Source: an uncultured Paenibacillus sp. (GTDB taxonomy: Bacteria > Bacillota > Bacilli > Paenibacillales > Paenibacillaceae). From it: a stretch of DNA of 42,348 bases. Where the stretch lies: assembly GCA_937895345.1 (NCBI GenBank), contig CALAWP010000052.1, positions 1 to 42,348 on the forward strand, given 5' to 3'. Shown here one piece after another: positions 16,600 through 24,613 of this stretch (within the stretch, counting starts at the first letter, position 1; the number at the start of each line of letters is the position of its first letter). The notes beneath the pieces are model-generated. The model saw only the letters and a program-made list of their open reading frames with translations, ran no database searches and was not told where the DNA came from. The position numbers and the translations under genes were made by a program.

Positions 16600-16998
16600 T
16601 CATTCGACATTTGTCGATGCAATGAGCTCGATTTCGACAAGAACATCCTTTGGCAGCCTCGCAACTTCAACGGTTGAGCGCGCCGGTTTATGGTCTCCGA
16701 AATATGAAGCGTAGATCTCGTTGACGGTCGCGAACTGATTCATGTCCTTGATGAATACGGTCGCTTTCACCACATCCCCGAAAGTCGCTCCTCCCGCCGC
16801 CAAAACCGCTTCCAAGTTGCGAAATACCTGATGAGTCTGCTCCTCAATGCCGCCTTCCACGAGCCGGCCCGATGCGTCCAAAGGTATTTGTCCCGAGGTA
16901 AACAGCAGTCCGCCCAGCTTGACCGCCTGCGAATAAGGTCCGATGGCTGCCGGCGCCTTGTCCGTCGCGACGGCGGCCGGTTTGTGATTGATCGTCAT
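16600..16998 (-). CDS. ridA: RidA family reactive imine/enamine deaminase
   Basis: 132 residues of the RidA/YjgF/YER057c family (Bacillus YabJ). Signatures: AIGPYSQAVKLGGLLFTSGQ, TVFIKDMNQFATVNEIYASY, and PARSTVEVARLPKDVLVEIE with the conserved Arg that binds the substrate carboxylate. RidA hydrolyses reactive 2-aminoacrylate-type intermediates. The start at 16998 is preferred over 17001 because GGGGG is then at six bases. It lies 35 bp after purR, as in the Bacillus purR-yabJ operon. Confidence 0.95.
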   Translation of the reverse strand: MTINHKPAAVATDKAPAAIGPYSQAVKLGGLLFTSGQIPLDASGRLVEGGIEEQTHQVFRNLEAVLAAGGATFGDVVKATVFIKDMNQFATVNEIYASYFGDHKPARSTVEVARLPKDVLVEIELIASTNVE

Positions 16999-17033
16999 CA
17001 TAATCCCCCTGTCATCTATGCAAAATTTTCAGC

Positions 17034-17858
17034 TTAGCCAAAATAATTGCCGGGCACGACGGTCGTTTGCTTCGTCTTCATATCGACGGCCGTCAGCCTG
17101 GCGAGCGAGACGTAATCCTCCAGAAGCCGCTCCTCGGTGCCCACTTCGCCCGACTCGACGAATACGCCCACGCCGGCTACCGTCGCATTGAATTCATGAA
17201 GCAAATCGATCATGCCCTGAATCGTGCCTCCGGCCTTCATGAAATCGTCGATGATGAGCACATGGGATTGCTCCTTCAGCGCCCGCCGTGCCAAAGACAT
17301 CGTCTGAATGCGCTTCGTGGAGCCGGATACATAATTGATGCTGACCGCCGAGCCCTCCGTCACCTTATTGTCCCGCCGCACGATGACAACGGGAATGTTC
17401 AGGCATGAAGCGGTGGCGTAAGCGAGCGGAATGCCCTTGGTCTCGACGGTCATAATGACGTCGATCCGGCGGTTGGCGAACGCGGTCGCGAACATCTTGC
17501 CTACATCGGCCAGCAGCTCAGGCTGTCCAAGCATATCGGTCATATAGAGATAACCTCCGGGCAGCACGCGGTCCGGCTGCTCCAGCTTTAAGCAAATGTC
17601 TTTCATGATCTCGAGAGCTTTCGTATGATCCATCAAAGGCGTGTATTTCACTCCGCCCGCCGCTCCGGCAAGCGTATGCAATTCACCGATGCCTTCTTCT
17701 TCGAATACTTCTTTTATAATAGCCAAGTCCTCGCTGATCGAAGATTTAGCGGACTGATACCGGTCGGCAAATGCTGTAAGCGAAATTAACGTATGGGGAC
17801 GATTCAGCAGATACTGTGTCATTTCTACCAGTCTGGAGCTTCGTTTCAATTTCTTCAA
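17034..17858 (-). CDS. purR: Purine operon repressor PurR
   Basis: 274 residues. An N-terminal winged-helix domain (KKLKRSSRLVEMTQYLLNRP; YQSAKSSISEDLAIIKEVFE) precedes a phosphoribosyltransferase-like domain with the PRPP motif VLIIDDFMKAGGT. The protein represses purine genes and is relieved by PRPP. The TTG at 17858 is the likely start: GGGGGGAAG is about eight bases upstream and the N-terminus then matches Bacillus PurR. An ATG at 17873 lies in the ribosome site itself. PurBox-like sequences flank its promoter. Confidence 0.95.
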   Translation of the reverse strand: MKKLKRSSRLVEMTQYLLNRPHTLISLTAFADRYQSAKSSISEDLAIIKEVFEEEGIGELHTLAGAAGGVKYTPLMDHTKALEIMKDICLKLEQPDRVLPGGYLYMTDMLGQPELLADVGKMFATAFANRRIDVIMTVETKGIPLAYATASCLNIPVVIVRRDNKVTEGSAVSINYVSGSTKRIQTMSLARRALKEQSHVLIIDDFMKAGGTIQGMIDLLHEFNATVAGVGVFVESGEVGTEERLLEDYVSLARLTAVDMKTKQTTVVPGNYFG

Positions 17859-17872
17859 ACCGCTTCCCCCCA

Positions 17873-17925
17873 TTAAATCCGAATATTATAAAGACAATAT
17901 AACATTTTTATACGGATTTAATCAA
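17873..17925 (-). promoter_or_regulatory. purR promoter with paired PurBox-like sites
   Basis: Minus-strand TTGATT, 18 bp, TATATT (17896-17925). Around it stands a perfect 9-bp inverted repeat, TTAAATCCG (17873-17881) and CGGATTTAA (17913-17921). The left arm continues as AAATCCGAATATT, which agrees with the PurBox consensus AWWWCCGAACWWT at 12 of 13 positions; the right arm is weaker. The spacing between arms resembles Bacillus PurR operators, suggesting autoregulation. Confidence 0.7.
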
Positions 17926-17939
17926 GAAGAACGTCAAGA

Positions 17940-18794
17940 TTATGTAAGCATTCTTACCACATGCACTTCTTTGCAAAATCCGCGCAGCCCGTTATAGATT
18001 CGCGGAAGCTTGGCTTCCTTGGAGACGAGGCCGAAGACGGTCGGACCGCTGCCCGACATGAGCACGCCGTCCGCGCCGAGCCTGATCATGCTTTCCTTCA
18101 GCTGCAGCACCTCCGGATACAGCTTCAAGGTGACGCTTTCCAGCACATTGCCGAGGCCGGCGCACATATCGTAAAAGGAGCCTCTGGCCAGCGCATCCGC
18201 CATTCCGGCAACGGACGGGTGCTTCTCGATTTCGTTCACGCGAAATTTTCCGTATACGTCCGCCGTCGAGACGTTGATCGGCGGCTTCGCCAATACAACC
18301 CAGCATTGCGGCGGATGATGGATCGGCTCCAGCCGCTCTCCCCTGCCCCGGGCGATGGCCGTTCCGCCCGTGACGCAGAACGGCACATCCGACCCGAGCT
18401 CCGCGCCGAGCTTGCACAGCTCGTCCTCGCCGATGCCGAGCTTCCACAGCCGGTTCAGCCCGCGGAGCGCCGCCGCCGCGTCGCTGCTGCCCCCGGCAAG
18501 GCCTGCGGCCACCGGAATTTTTTTGTCCAGATGGATGTAGACGCCCTGCTTGACCCCGTACCTTTCCTTAATCAGCCTGGCCGCCTGAAACGCCAGGTTT
18601 TTTTCGTCGAGCGGAATATAGCCGACCTGACTCGAAATAATAATCGTATCGCGCTGCAGCTCCTCCATCTCCAGCCGGTCGGCAAGATCGACCATCGTCA
18701 TAATCATCTCGACTTCATGGTAACCGTCCTCGCGCTTGCGGAGCACGTCCAGCAGCAGATTGATTTTGGCGGGAGCCTTCTCATAAATTTTCAT
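17940..18794 (-). CDS. ispE: 4-diphosphocytidyl-2-C-methyl-D-erythritol kinase
   Basis: 284 residues of the GHMP kinase superfamily: MKIYEKAPAKINLLLDVLRK, REDGYHEVEMIM, the ATP-binding PVAAGLAGGSSDAAAALRGL, and the C-terminal MSGSGPTVFGL. It phosphorylates CDP-methylerythritol in the non-mevalonate isoprenoid pathway. It lies between sspF and purR as in Bacillus, with its own extended -10 promoter. Confidence 0.97.
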   Translation of the reverse strand: MKIYEKAPAKINLLLDVLRKREDGYHEVEMIMTMVDLADRLEMEELQRDTIIISSQVGYIPLDEKNLAFQAARLIKERYGVKQGVYIHLDKKIPVAAGLAGGSSDAAAALRGLNRLWKLGIGEDELCKLGAELGSDVPFCVTGGTAIARGRGERLEPIHHPPQCWVVLAKPPINVSTADVYGKFRVNEIEKHPSVAGMADALARGSFYDMCAGLGNVLESVTLKLYPEVLQLKESMIRLGADGVLMSGSGPTVFGLVSKEAKLPRIYNGLRGFCKEVHVVRMLT

Positions 18795-18832
18795 CCGTTA
18801 TGTTCACCCGTTCGTTCGTAAGCTTAATGCCC

Positions 18833-18841
18833 ATTATAGCA
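18833..18841 (-). promoter_or_regulatory. Extended -10 promoter of ispE
   Basis: Minus strand TGCTATAAT, an extended -10 with a perfect TATAAT. The -35 is poor (TTAGCT at 18 bp). Confidence 0.6.
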
Positions 18842-18851
18842 AACGAACACA

Positions 18852-18903
18852 ATAAAAGCTAAACGAAGACGGACCGGATCGCCCGGACCGCCCTGCTTAG
18901 CTT
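18852..18903 (-). terminator. Probable terminator after sspF
   Basis: Minus-strand outer stem AAGCTAA/TTAGCTT encloses an imperfect CGGTCCGG/CCGGTCCG stem, and is followed by TTATTGTGTT. It starts about 30 bp past the sspF stop. Confidence 0.65.
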
Positions 18904-18932
18904 GCATTCCAAATTAACGGATGGCGCGATGA

Positions 18933-19118
18933 TTAAGGGCGATATGATTTCGCGGCGGCCTCTTCGGCAAGCTGAATCGCCCGCTTTACCATATTCCCGG
19001 CATCTTTGGCCTTTATTCCGCCCCAGCCTTCCTTTTGCACCGTATCGTAAAATCCGAGCTCCTTGGCCAATTCCGTCTTCAGCCCTTCGGACATGACGCT
19101 GCGCCTTCTGCGGCTCAT
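18933..19118 (-). CDS. sspF: Small acid-soluble spore protein SspF (alpha/beta type)
   Basis: 61 residues, the same as Bacillus SspF: MSRRRRSVMSEGLKTELAKE, then LGFYDTVQKEGWGGIKAKDA and GNMVKRAIQLAEEAAAKSY. The sequence is of the alpha/beta SASP fold that coats and protects spore DNA. The ATG at 19118 has GGGAGG eight bases upstream. A sigma-G promoter precedes it. Confidence 0.95.
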   Translation of the reverse strand: MSRRRRSVMSEGLKTELAKELGFYDTVQKEGWGGIKAKDAGNMVKRAIQLAEEAAAKSYRP

Positions 19119-19182
19119 CGGCAATTCCTCCCTGTCGTATGTTCGAGGGGATCAGCCCGCGGCGCAAGACTGCCCTCGCCCT

Positions 19183-19212
19183 TAGTATGCGCATCGGCCC
19201 GCCGAATCATAA
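19183..19212 (-). promoter_or_regulatory. Sigma-G promoter of sspF
   Basis: Minus strand TTATG, 18 bp, CATACTA. The -10 is a perfect sigma-G match; the -35 fits HATR with T instead of the leading G. The -35 touches the T-tract of the veg terminator. Confidence 0.8.
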
Positions 19213-19239
19213 AAAAAAGACGCGGACGCAATGTCCGCG
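19211..19239 (-). terminator. Rho-independent terminator after veg
   Basis: Minus strand CGCGGAC-attgc-GTCCGCG followed by TCTTTTTTTT, 22 bp after the veg stop. The T-run merges into the -35 of the sspF promoter. Confidence 0.92.
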
Positions 19240-19261
19240 CGAACAGCCGATACTGCCTGAT

Positions 19262-19534
19262 CTATGGTTGAAAAGCGATCCGAACCTGACCTTCATCATT
19301 GCATACGGTCACTTCTACGGACTCCGTCAAAATATCCGCATAGCTGTAGGAAACGCGCTTAAAGGCGTGCTGCTCCTCGTCCAGCTTAACGATAAATACA
19401 GAAGGGTAGATTTCTTCCAACGTGCCGGTGCGTTCAATGGTCTTTCGGCGACCACCGTTTGCACGAAGGCGAATTTTTGAACCAACGTGGGCTTCCAAGC
19501 TTCGTTTTATATCCAATAGCGCATTTTTTGCCAT
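19262..19534 (-). CDS. veg: Veg protein, biofilm/vegetative small protein
   Basis: 90 residues: MAKNALLDIKRSLEAHVGSK, then IRLRANGGRRKTIERTGTLE and EIYPSVFIVKLDEEQHAFKR-type sequence. This SH3-like small protein matches Veg of Bacillus (86 residues), reported to influence biofilm matrix genes through SinR. Two consensus sigma-A promoters drive it, so strong growth-phase expression is expected. Confidence 0.95.
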   Translation of the reverse strand: MAKNALLDIKRSLEAHVGSKIRLRANGGRRKTIERTGTLEEIYPSVFIVKLDEEQHAFKRVSYSYADILTESVEVTVCNDEGQVRIAFQP

Positions 19535-19561
19535 TGTCCACTACCACCTCTTTCTTCGTCC

Positions 19562-19590
19562 ATTATAACCAAAAAAGGAGGGGTTGTCAA
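19562..19590 (-). promoter_or_regulatory. veg proximal sigma-A promoter, full consensus
   Basis: Minus strand TTGACA, 17 bp, TATAAT, about 30 bp before the veg start. Confidence 0.92.
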
Positions 19591-19602
19591 ACAAAGCAAA
19601 AT

Positions 19603-19632
19603 ATTATAACAGTGGATTATTTAAGTTGTCAA
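19603..19632 (-). promoter_or_regulatory. veg distal sigma-A promoter, full consensus
   Basis: Minus strand TTGACA, 18 bp, TATAAT, about 40 bp upstream of the proximal one. Two tandem promoters are also known for Bacillus veg. Confidence 0.9.
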
Positions 19633-19663
19633 CGGTGAATTCACCCATTTTTGATAAATCGAT

Positions 19664-20530
19664 TCAGGAAGACGAAACTTTAGGTTTAGGCAGACCGATT
19701 CGGTAACGTCCGACCGTCTCGATGCCCCCCACTCCTTCGATCCCGCTGATCGTCCCTTGAATGGCGTCCGGAAGATCGATCGTTTCCCGTATGGACGTAT
19801 AGCTGGCTTTGATGGCAATGTATACCGGATCCAGCGCATGGATCAATATCCGCCCCGGCGAGCTGGCAAAGTTGGAGCCCGCCTGAAGCAGCGCCTCGTA
19901 ATGGGATTGGCACGCTCCCGCCACAATGATCAGTCCGTCGCGGTTTTTCTCGTATTCCCGGGCGACGCGCACCGCGTTTACGAAGTTTTGCGAATTTTTG
20001 TAGCTGGTCAAGCTGTATATTTCGCTCGGCATTCGCTGCTTCAATACGCCGTCATGGCCCGTAATGACTACGATGTCCGGTTTGTATTGCGGCAGCAGCC
20101 GATACAGCATGCTCGCCATTTGCGACTCGTGCACGTACAGCCCGTGCGAGGGCACGTTCATCGTATGATACAGCTGCATGCTTTTTTTTAAATAGTTGAT
20201 GTCTCCGTCGAGATGGAGCACCTTGCCCGGCATTTCAAAATAGGGAGAGTTTGGCTGCTGCGCCATCCGTTTCGTTTCGGGAGCTTGGATCGCCCGCCTC
20301 TCTTGGTCGGTCCGCATCTTGCTGAGCGACTCCTTCACCTTGATCCGCACCTGCCGTACCGCATTCGTCGACTCGGGATCGGACACGATGGACAGGTCCG
20401 GGAGCGGAGCATCCGCAAGCAGCCGGTAATCGGTGCCTTTCAGAATCGCCAGATCGGCTCGAACGGCCTCAATACGGAACAGCACGTCACCGCCATACGA
20501 TTTGCGGAAGACCAGGTCCCCTTGCTTCAT
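19664..20530 (-). CDS. yabG: Sporulation-specific protease YabG
   Basis: 288 residues, the family length: MKQGDLVFRKSYGGDVLFRI, GKVLHLDGDINYLKKSMQLY, KPDIVVITGHDG, and GLIIVAGACQSHYEALLQAG with the likely catalytic Cys and a nearby His. YabG processes spore coat and SASP-related proteins in the mother cell. The ribosome site AGAGGTGA precedes the ATG. A sigma-K promoter is visible. Confidence 0.96.
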   Translation of the reverse strand: MKQGDLVFRKSYGGDVLFRIEAVRADLAILKGTDYRLLADAPLPDLSIVSDPESTNAVRQVRIKVKESLSKMRTDQERRAIQAPETKRMAQQPNSPYFEMPGKVLHLDGDINYLKKSMQLYHTMNVPSHGLYVHESQMASMLYRLLPQYKPDIVVITGHDGVLKQRMPSEIYSLTSYKNSQNFVNAVRVAREYEKNRDGLIIVAGACQSHYEALLQAGSNFASSPGRILIHALDPVYIAIKASYTSIRETIDLPDAIQGTISGIEGVGGIETVGRYRIGLPKPKVSSS

Positions 20531-20548
20531 AGGTCAATCACCTCTGTC

Positions 20549-20576
20549 TATCCTATGGGCTGGGGCCGGGAATGGT
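20549..20576 (-). promoter_or_regulatory. Sigma-K promoter of yabG
   Basis: Minus strand AC, 17 bp, CATAGGATA, fitting the sigma-K consensus AC-N16/17-CATAnnnTA. Bacillus yabG is also sigma-K dependent. Confidence 0.75.
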
Positions 20577-20597
20577 GAGAATTTTTCTGCTCGGGCT

Positions 20598-21497
20598 TCA
20601 AGCCAGACCGGCTTGGCGCAAGCTGCCGCTCAGCATGGCGAACTCCTCAAGCGACAGCGTCTCCCCTCTTCGGCCGGGATCGATCCCGATGGAGACCAGA
20701 AGCTCGGACAACGGCTCGCGCTTGTCCTTGCCGGCGAGCGCCAGCAAATTATTCAGCAGCGTCTTCCGTCTTTGCGCGAAGGCGGCCTGCGTCACTTGAA
20801 AAAAGAACTTCTCGTCCTCCACCTGCACCGCCGGGCTCTCGCGAAGCGACAGCTTGATGACCGCCGAATCGACGTTAGGCTGCGGAATGAATACGGTATG
20901 CGGCACGGCGCATACGATTTCCGCTTCGCAGTAATATTGCACCGCGACGCTGAGGCTGCCGTAGTCCTTGCCGCCCGGCTTCGCCGCCATGCGCTGCGCC
21001 ACTTCCTTCTGGATCATAACGACGATATGCTCCAGCGGCAGCTTCTCCTCCAGCAGCTTCATCAGAATCGGCGTAGTGACGTAATAGGGCAAATTCGCCA
21101 CGACGCTCACGCCCTGCACGCCGTCGAACTGCTCCTTGAACAGTTCCCGAAGATCCAGCTTCAGAATATCGCCGTGCACGATCGATACGTGCGGCTCTTC
21201 CGCCATTACTTCCTCCAAAATCGGAATGAGCCGGTTGTCAATTTCGACAGCCGTCACCTTGCCCGCCGTCCGCGCCAGCCGCTGCGTCAGCGCGCCGATG
21301 CCGGGACCGATCTCCAATGCGCCCTTGCTCTTGTCGAGCCCGGCCGCCTCCACAATACGGGTCAAAATATTGCCGTCGATCAAAAAGTTTTGACCCAAGC
21401 TTTTTTTGAACGAAAAGCCGTGTCGCGCAATAATTTCCTTCGTCCGTTTGGGCGTTGCCACCTCCGGCGCCTGAGTGCCGTTCATCGATTTGCTCAT
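20598..21497 (-). CDS. rsmA: 16S rRNA dimethyladenosine transferase RsmA (KsgA)
   Basis: 299 residues. FSFKKSLGQNFLIDGNILTR is the family N-terminal signature. SAM motif I is LEIGPGIGALTQRL, and the catalytic motif IV is NLPYYVTTPIL. It dimethylates two adjacent adenines near the 3' end of 16S rRNA during 30S assembly. Its start overlaps the rnmV stop by four bases (ATGA), so they are translationally coupled. Confidence 0.97.
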   Translation of the reverse strand: MSKSMNGTQAPEVATPKRTKEIIARHGFSFKKSLGQNFLIDGNILTRIVEAAGLDKSKGALEIGPGIGALTQRLARTAGKVTAVEIDNRLIPILEEVMAEEPHVSIVHGDILKLDLRELFKEQFDGVQGVSVVANLPYYVTTPILMKLLEEKLPLEHIVVMIQKEVAQRMAAKPGGKDYGSLSVAVQYYCEAEIVCAVPHTVFIPQPNVDSAVIKLSLRESPAVQVEDEKFFFQVTQAAFAQRRKTLLNNLLALAGKDKREPLSELLVSIGIDPGRRGETLSLEEFAMLSGSLRQAGLA

Positions 21498-22048
21498 CGG
21501 TTTCCTCCCGTCATCCGCTCCATCTCCATATAGGCTTCGTCAAATTCCGCTTTTGTAATCCGAAAGCTGACGCAGCGCTTGTAAAACTGCTTGCCGTTGG
21601 CATAGCCGATGCCGAGCAGCTTGCCCATCTCCAGCCGTCTTCTGGCGGCGTCCGGATGTACGATCAGCCCCGCCTCCATCAGATGCTCCCATGTAATGTC
21701 GCCCTGCTGCTGCTCCGTCTCCGTGCGCAGAGAGGACAAGGCTTGCCGGATCGCTTCGGGGCTGGCATTCTCGATGCCGATATCGCCCTTGTACATCGCT
21801 TTCTCCTGCGGCAAAAACGCATGCTTGCAGCCCGGCGCATGACGGGCCACGATCTTGCGAATCCGCTCTCCGGCATGGTCCGGGTCCGTAAATATAATCA
21901 CGCCGCGCCGCTCGTTGGCGAGAGCGATGCGCCGCAATACGTCTTCGCCGATGGCCGAGCCGTTCGTTTCGATCGTATCCGCTTCGACCGCCCGCTTGAT
22001 GGCTGCCGTGTCGTCCTTGCCTTCGACGACGATCACTTCCTTGATCAT
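21494..22048 (-). CDS. rnmV: Ribonuclease M5
   Basis: 184 residues. The TOPRIM domain has VIVVEGKDDTAAIKRAVEAD (catalytic Glu) and IIFTDPDHAGERIRK (DxD). RNase M5 performs the final maturation of 5S rRNA in Firmicutes. The start at 22048 follows the family N-terminus MIKEVIVVEGKDD; the frame extends upstream into the terminator of the preceding gene. It overlaps rsmA. Confidence 0.96.
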   Translation of the reverse strand: MIKEVIVVEGKDDTAAIKRAVEADTIETNGSAIGEDVLRRIALANERRGVIIFTDPDHAGERIRKIVARHAPGCKHAFLPQEKAMYKGDIGIENASPEAIRQALSSLRTETEQQQGDITWEHLMEAGLIVHPDAARRRLEMGKLLGIGYANGKQFYKRCVSFRITKAEFDEAYMEMERMTGGNR

Positions 22049-22082
22049 TGCGCTTGTCCGCCTTTCGCTCGCCAATCCATGT

Positions 22083-22114
22083 GAAAAAAGAAGAGGCACG
22101 TGCCTCTTCTTATC
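22083..22114 (-). terminator. Rho-independent terminator after the G5/3D gene
   Basis: A perfect 24-bp palindrome made of AAGAAGAGGCAC and its complement is followed on the minus strand by TTTTCACATGG. Confidence 0.8.
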
Positions 22115-22168
22115 ATGGCATATTTGATTGAACATTACGATAAGATGATGATAGTCGGCCTTAACCGG

Positions 22169-23317
22169 TCAGCTGGCGGAAGGTTTGGTCGGTCCTATGA
22201 CATAGACCGTATACCCCTTTTTCCTGCCGAACTTCATGGCATGGCTCTGGCTGTCGAAATAAACGTCGATCTTGCTTCCTTTGATGGCGCCGCCCGTATC
22301 TTCCGCGCGCCGGAAACCGATTCCCTCGATATATACCCACCAGCCCAGCGGAATGATATCCGGATCGACCGCGATCGTACGGCCCTCCTGCACCTTCGTG
22401 CCGGAAGCGGTAATGCCGTATTCCGGATGGTCCACGTCCTTGCCGGTCGATTCGACGCCGGCGGAATAGGCCGTCAACGTTACGTTATCCAACACTTTCT
22501 TCGCCTTGAACGTCACATCGTTCTTCGTAACCGTCACGACGCTCGGGCTGTTGTTCGACAGCACCGTCACCTTCGGCTCCGGCTTCTTCGTGCCGACGGC
22601 AACAACCTGGTCGACCGCGGCCGCTTGCACGATCTCGCTGACCGTCTTGCTCGACACGAGCACGCCGTCCTCGTATCTGGCTTCCTTCTGTTCGACCACG
22701 ACGCCCTGCTTACCCGTTTGGACCAGCTTTTCCTTGCCTTTTTCGAGCGTCGGATCTTCCTTCTTGACGATATCGAACGGAACCGTCTTCTCGGAAGACG
22801 TTATCTTCGTATCCACCCGCACGATCGAGATCATCGTGTCCGGACCTACCGGCGAGTCGGGTGAAGGATTTATTTTATCTTGGCTGCGAACCGTAATATC
22901 GGCTTTCTCGATCGCCGCCCCTACCGTCTTTTCTGTCGTGTACACCGTCGATGTCTTTCCGTCCGCCTTCACCGTAACCGGAATCGCATGATTGATTTCG
23001 ATGCGGTCCCCGTTCTTGATCGGCGAATTCAGCGGGACGGACACTTCGTCGTAAGGTCCAATAGTTATAGCTTGTTCATCCAGTAGGCGTTGCAGGACCC
23101 ATTGTTTCGTCTTGACGACGTTCTCCTGTCCATTCACTACTACGGAGACGCTTTTGCTTGCCGTTCCGTACAACAACACCAAAAACATGAAAGTCATAGC
23201 GATTGAGATTGCAGCGCTCAACATAATCAAACGCAGGTTACCATGCTTCCATCGCATTGCGAAAGTCATGCTGGATGATCGTTTACCATGGGTGTCCTTG
23301 GATTGGATTAAGCCCAC
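22169..23317 (-). CDS. yabE: YabE-like cell wall protein with DUF348, G5 and 3D domains
   Basis: 382 residues. A membrane anchor lies at about 30-50 (LIMLSAAISIAMTFMFLVLL). Two DUF348 repeats follow (VVVNGQENVVKTKQWVLQRL; VTVKADGKTSTVYTTEKTVG), then a G5 domain (about 175-255) and a C-terminal 3D domain with the three Asp motifs AVDPDIIPLGW, RAEDTGGAIKG and KIDVYF. The 3D domain resembles the lytic core of MltA and Rpf/Sps-like wall hydrolases. GTG start behind GGAGG. A 517-bp leader precedes it. Confidence 0.93.
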   Translation of the reverse strand: MGLIQSKDTHGKRSSSMTFAMRWKHGNLRLIMLSAAISIAMTFMFLVLLYGTASKSVSVVVNGQENVVKTKQWVLQRLLDEQAITIGPYDEVSVPLNSPIKNGDRIEINHAIPVTVKADGKTSTVYTTEKTVGAAIEKADITVRSQDKINPSPDSPVGPDTMISIVRVDTKITSSEKTVPFDIVKKEDPTLEKGKEKLVQTGKQGVVVEQKEARYEDGVLVSSKTVSEIVQAAAVDQVVAVGTKKPEPKVTVLSNNSPSVVTVTKNDVTFKAKKVLDNVTLTAYSAGVESTGKDVDHPEYGITASGTKVQEGRTIAVDPDIIPLGWWVYIEGIGFRRAEDTGGAIKGSKIDVYFDSQSHAMKFGRKKGYTVYVIGPTKPSAS

Positions 23318-23390
23318 TTCTTCGGTCCTCCTTCATAGCCCCGCCGCCAAGTGTTACGCATGTTACAACTGACGCGACTATAGATATTAG

Positions 23391-23475
23391 CGTGCAAGCA
23401 CGCCGCTTCCGGCGTTAACGGGTTGTGCCGTCGACTGCGCAAGTTCGCGTTATGCGCCGAAAACTTCCCCGATTT
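23391..23475. repeat. Dispersed intergenic repeat, copy B
   Basis: GCGTTAACGGGTTGTGCCGT followed by CGACTGCGCAAGTTCGCGTT aligns with copy A (12668-12800) with few substitutions and a three-base gap. The following CCGAAAACTTCCCC also matches CCGAAGCCCTTCCCC of copy A. Confidence 0.65.
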
Positions 23476-23658
23476 CCAGAAAGCCGTCCTTCACCTCCCT
23501 GATTATCCCTATGACGACCATTTACCGATTATTCAAATGCAGCAGAAGTCGTCAATGGGAGAACGATTGCGGCAGGCGCCTTGATGAGCCGCGGGCAGGG
23601 ATGGCGGAAGGAAGTGTATGGGGTTGATACATTACGCTGATGAACTGGAAATCCGATA

Positions 23659-23700
23659 CAAAACGAAAAGCTCTGATTTGAATCATACCTTCATCAGAGC
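23659..23700 (-). terminator. Probable terminator after tatD
   Basis: Minus-strand GCTCTGAT-N15-ATCAGAGC followed by TTTTCGTTTTG, about 135 bp after the tatD stop. Confidence 0.7.
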
Positions 23701-23833
23701 CTTGTTGTAAAGACACGATAAAATCCGATTTTCACGAAAAAAGAGGGTCCTCAAAGAAAAAAATACGGATTTCGGCCACAAAAACAAGTTTTATTTCAGC
23801 ATAGATCATTAATTCTCTCTATTTTGCCCGCTT

Positions 23834-24607
23834 TCATACGATACCAAAACATTTTTTTCCGTTCTCGGTCGTAATCGAAACCATTTCTTCCCAGCTTTTG
23901 CCCTTAATTTGGGCAGCCGCTTCCGCCACCAAACCGACGTAAGCCGTCTCATTCCTCTTCCCTCTATATGGATGCGGTGTCAAATATGGGGAATCCGTTT
24001 CGATCAAAAGTCGGTCGAGAGGCACCTTCTCCAATACCTCCTTCGGCACCCTTGCGTTCTGAAACGTCACCGGTCCGCCGAAGGAAATGTAAAAATTCAT
24101 GTCCAGGCATTGCTTGGCCGTCTCCCAGCTGCCCGAGAAGCAATGCATAACGCCGCCTACGTCGGATGCCCGCTCCTCCCGAAGGATACGAACGACATCC
24201 TCATGCGCGTCCCGGTTATGGATGACAATCGGCTTGCCGACCTTGCGCGCAAGCCTGATTTGCTCGCGGAATACGCGATGCTGCGTCTCTTTGGGCGATG
24301 TGTCCCAATGATAGTCGAGGCCGATTTCCCCGATAGCGACCACCTTCTCATGGGAGGTCAGCGACTCGATCCAAGCCAGATCCTCCGGCTTCATGTCGAT
24401 GCTGTCGACCGGATGCCAGCCGACGGCGGCGTAGATGAAGTCGTATGCTTCCGCCAAAGCGATCGTCGTCGGAATCGACTTCCGGTCGCAGCCGATATTG
24501 ACCATCAAGCCGACCCCCGCTTCCCTTGCCCGGGCGATAACCTCCTCCCGGTCGTGATCGAACTTATGCGAGTCCAAATGCGTATGCGTGTCGAACAACA
24601 TAGCCAT
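23834..24607 (-). CDS. tatD: TatD family metal-dependent DNase
   Basis: 257 residues, the usual length. Metal ligands: HxH in LFDTHTHLDSHKF, Glu in AIGEIGLDYHWD, His in VIHNRDAHED and HCFSGSWE, and Asp in LIETDSPYLTPHPYRG. It is a TIM-barrel nuclease/hydrolase (Bacillus YabD). It is six bp after the HD-domain gene, so they are one operon; in Bacillus metS precedes it. Confidence 0.95.
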   Translation of the reverse strand: MAMLFDTHTHLDSHKFDHDREEVIARAREAGVGLMVNIGCDRKSIPTTIALAEAYDFIYAAVGWHPVDSIDMKPEDLAWIESLTSHEKVVAIGEIGLDYHWDTSPKETQHRVFREQIRLARKVGKPIVIHNRDAHEDVVRILREERASDVGGVMHCFSGSWETAKQCLDMNFYISFGGPVTFQNARVPKEVLEKVPLDRLLIETDSPYLTPHPYRGKRNETAYVGLVAEAAAQIKGKSWEEMVSITTENGKKCFGIV

Positions 24608-24613
24608 AGTGCG

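Larger units (their letters stand above)
23318..23833. other. Long intergenic region between tatD and the 3D-domain gene
   Basis: About 516 bp without a credible gene. It holds the likely tatD terminator, dispersed repeat copy B, and a 7-bp inverted pair AAATCCG/CGGATTT (about 23722 and 23765). The leader of the 3D-domain gene must lie in the low-coordinate half. No match to the ydaO/c-di-AMP riboswitch consensus was recognised. Confidence 0.6.

Noticed and set aside
23318..23600. ydaO-type c-di-AMP riboswitch ahead of the 3D-domain gene
   Set aside because: The conserved stretches of that class were looked for on the minus strand and not found.
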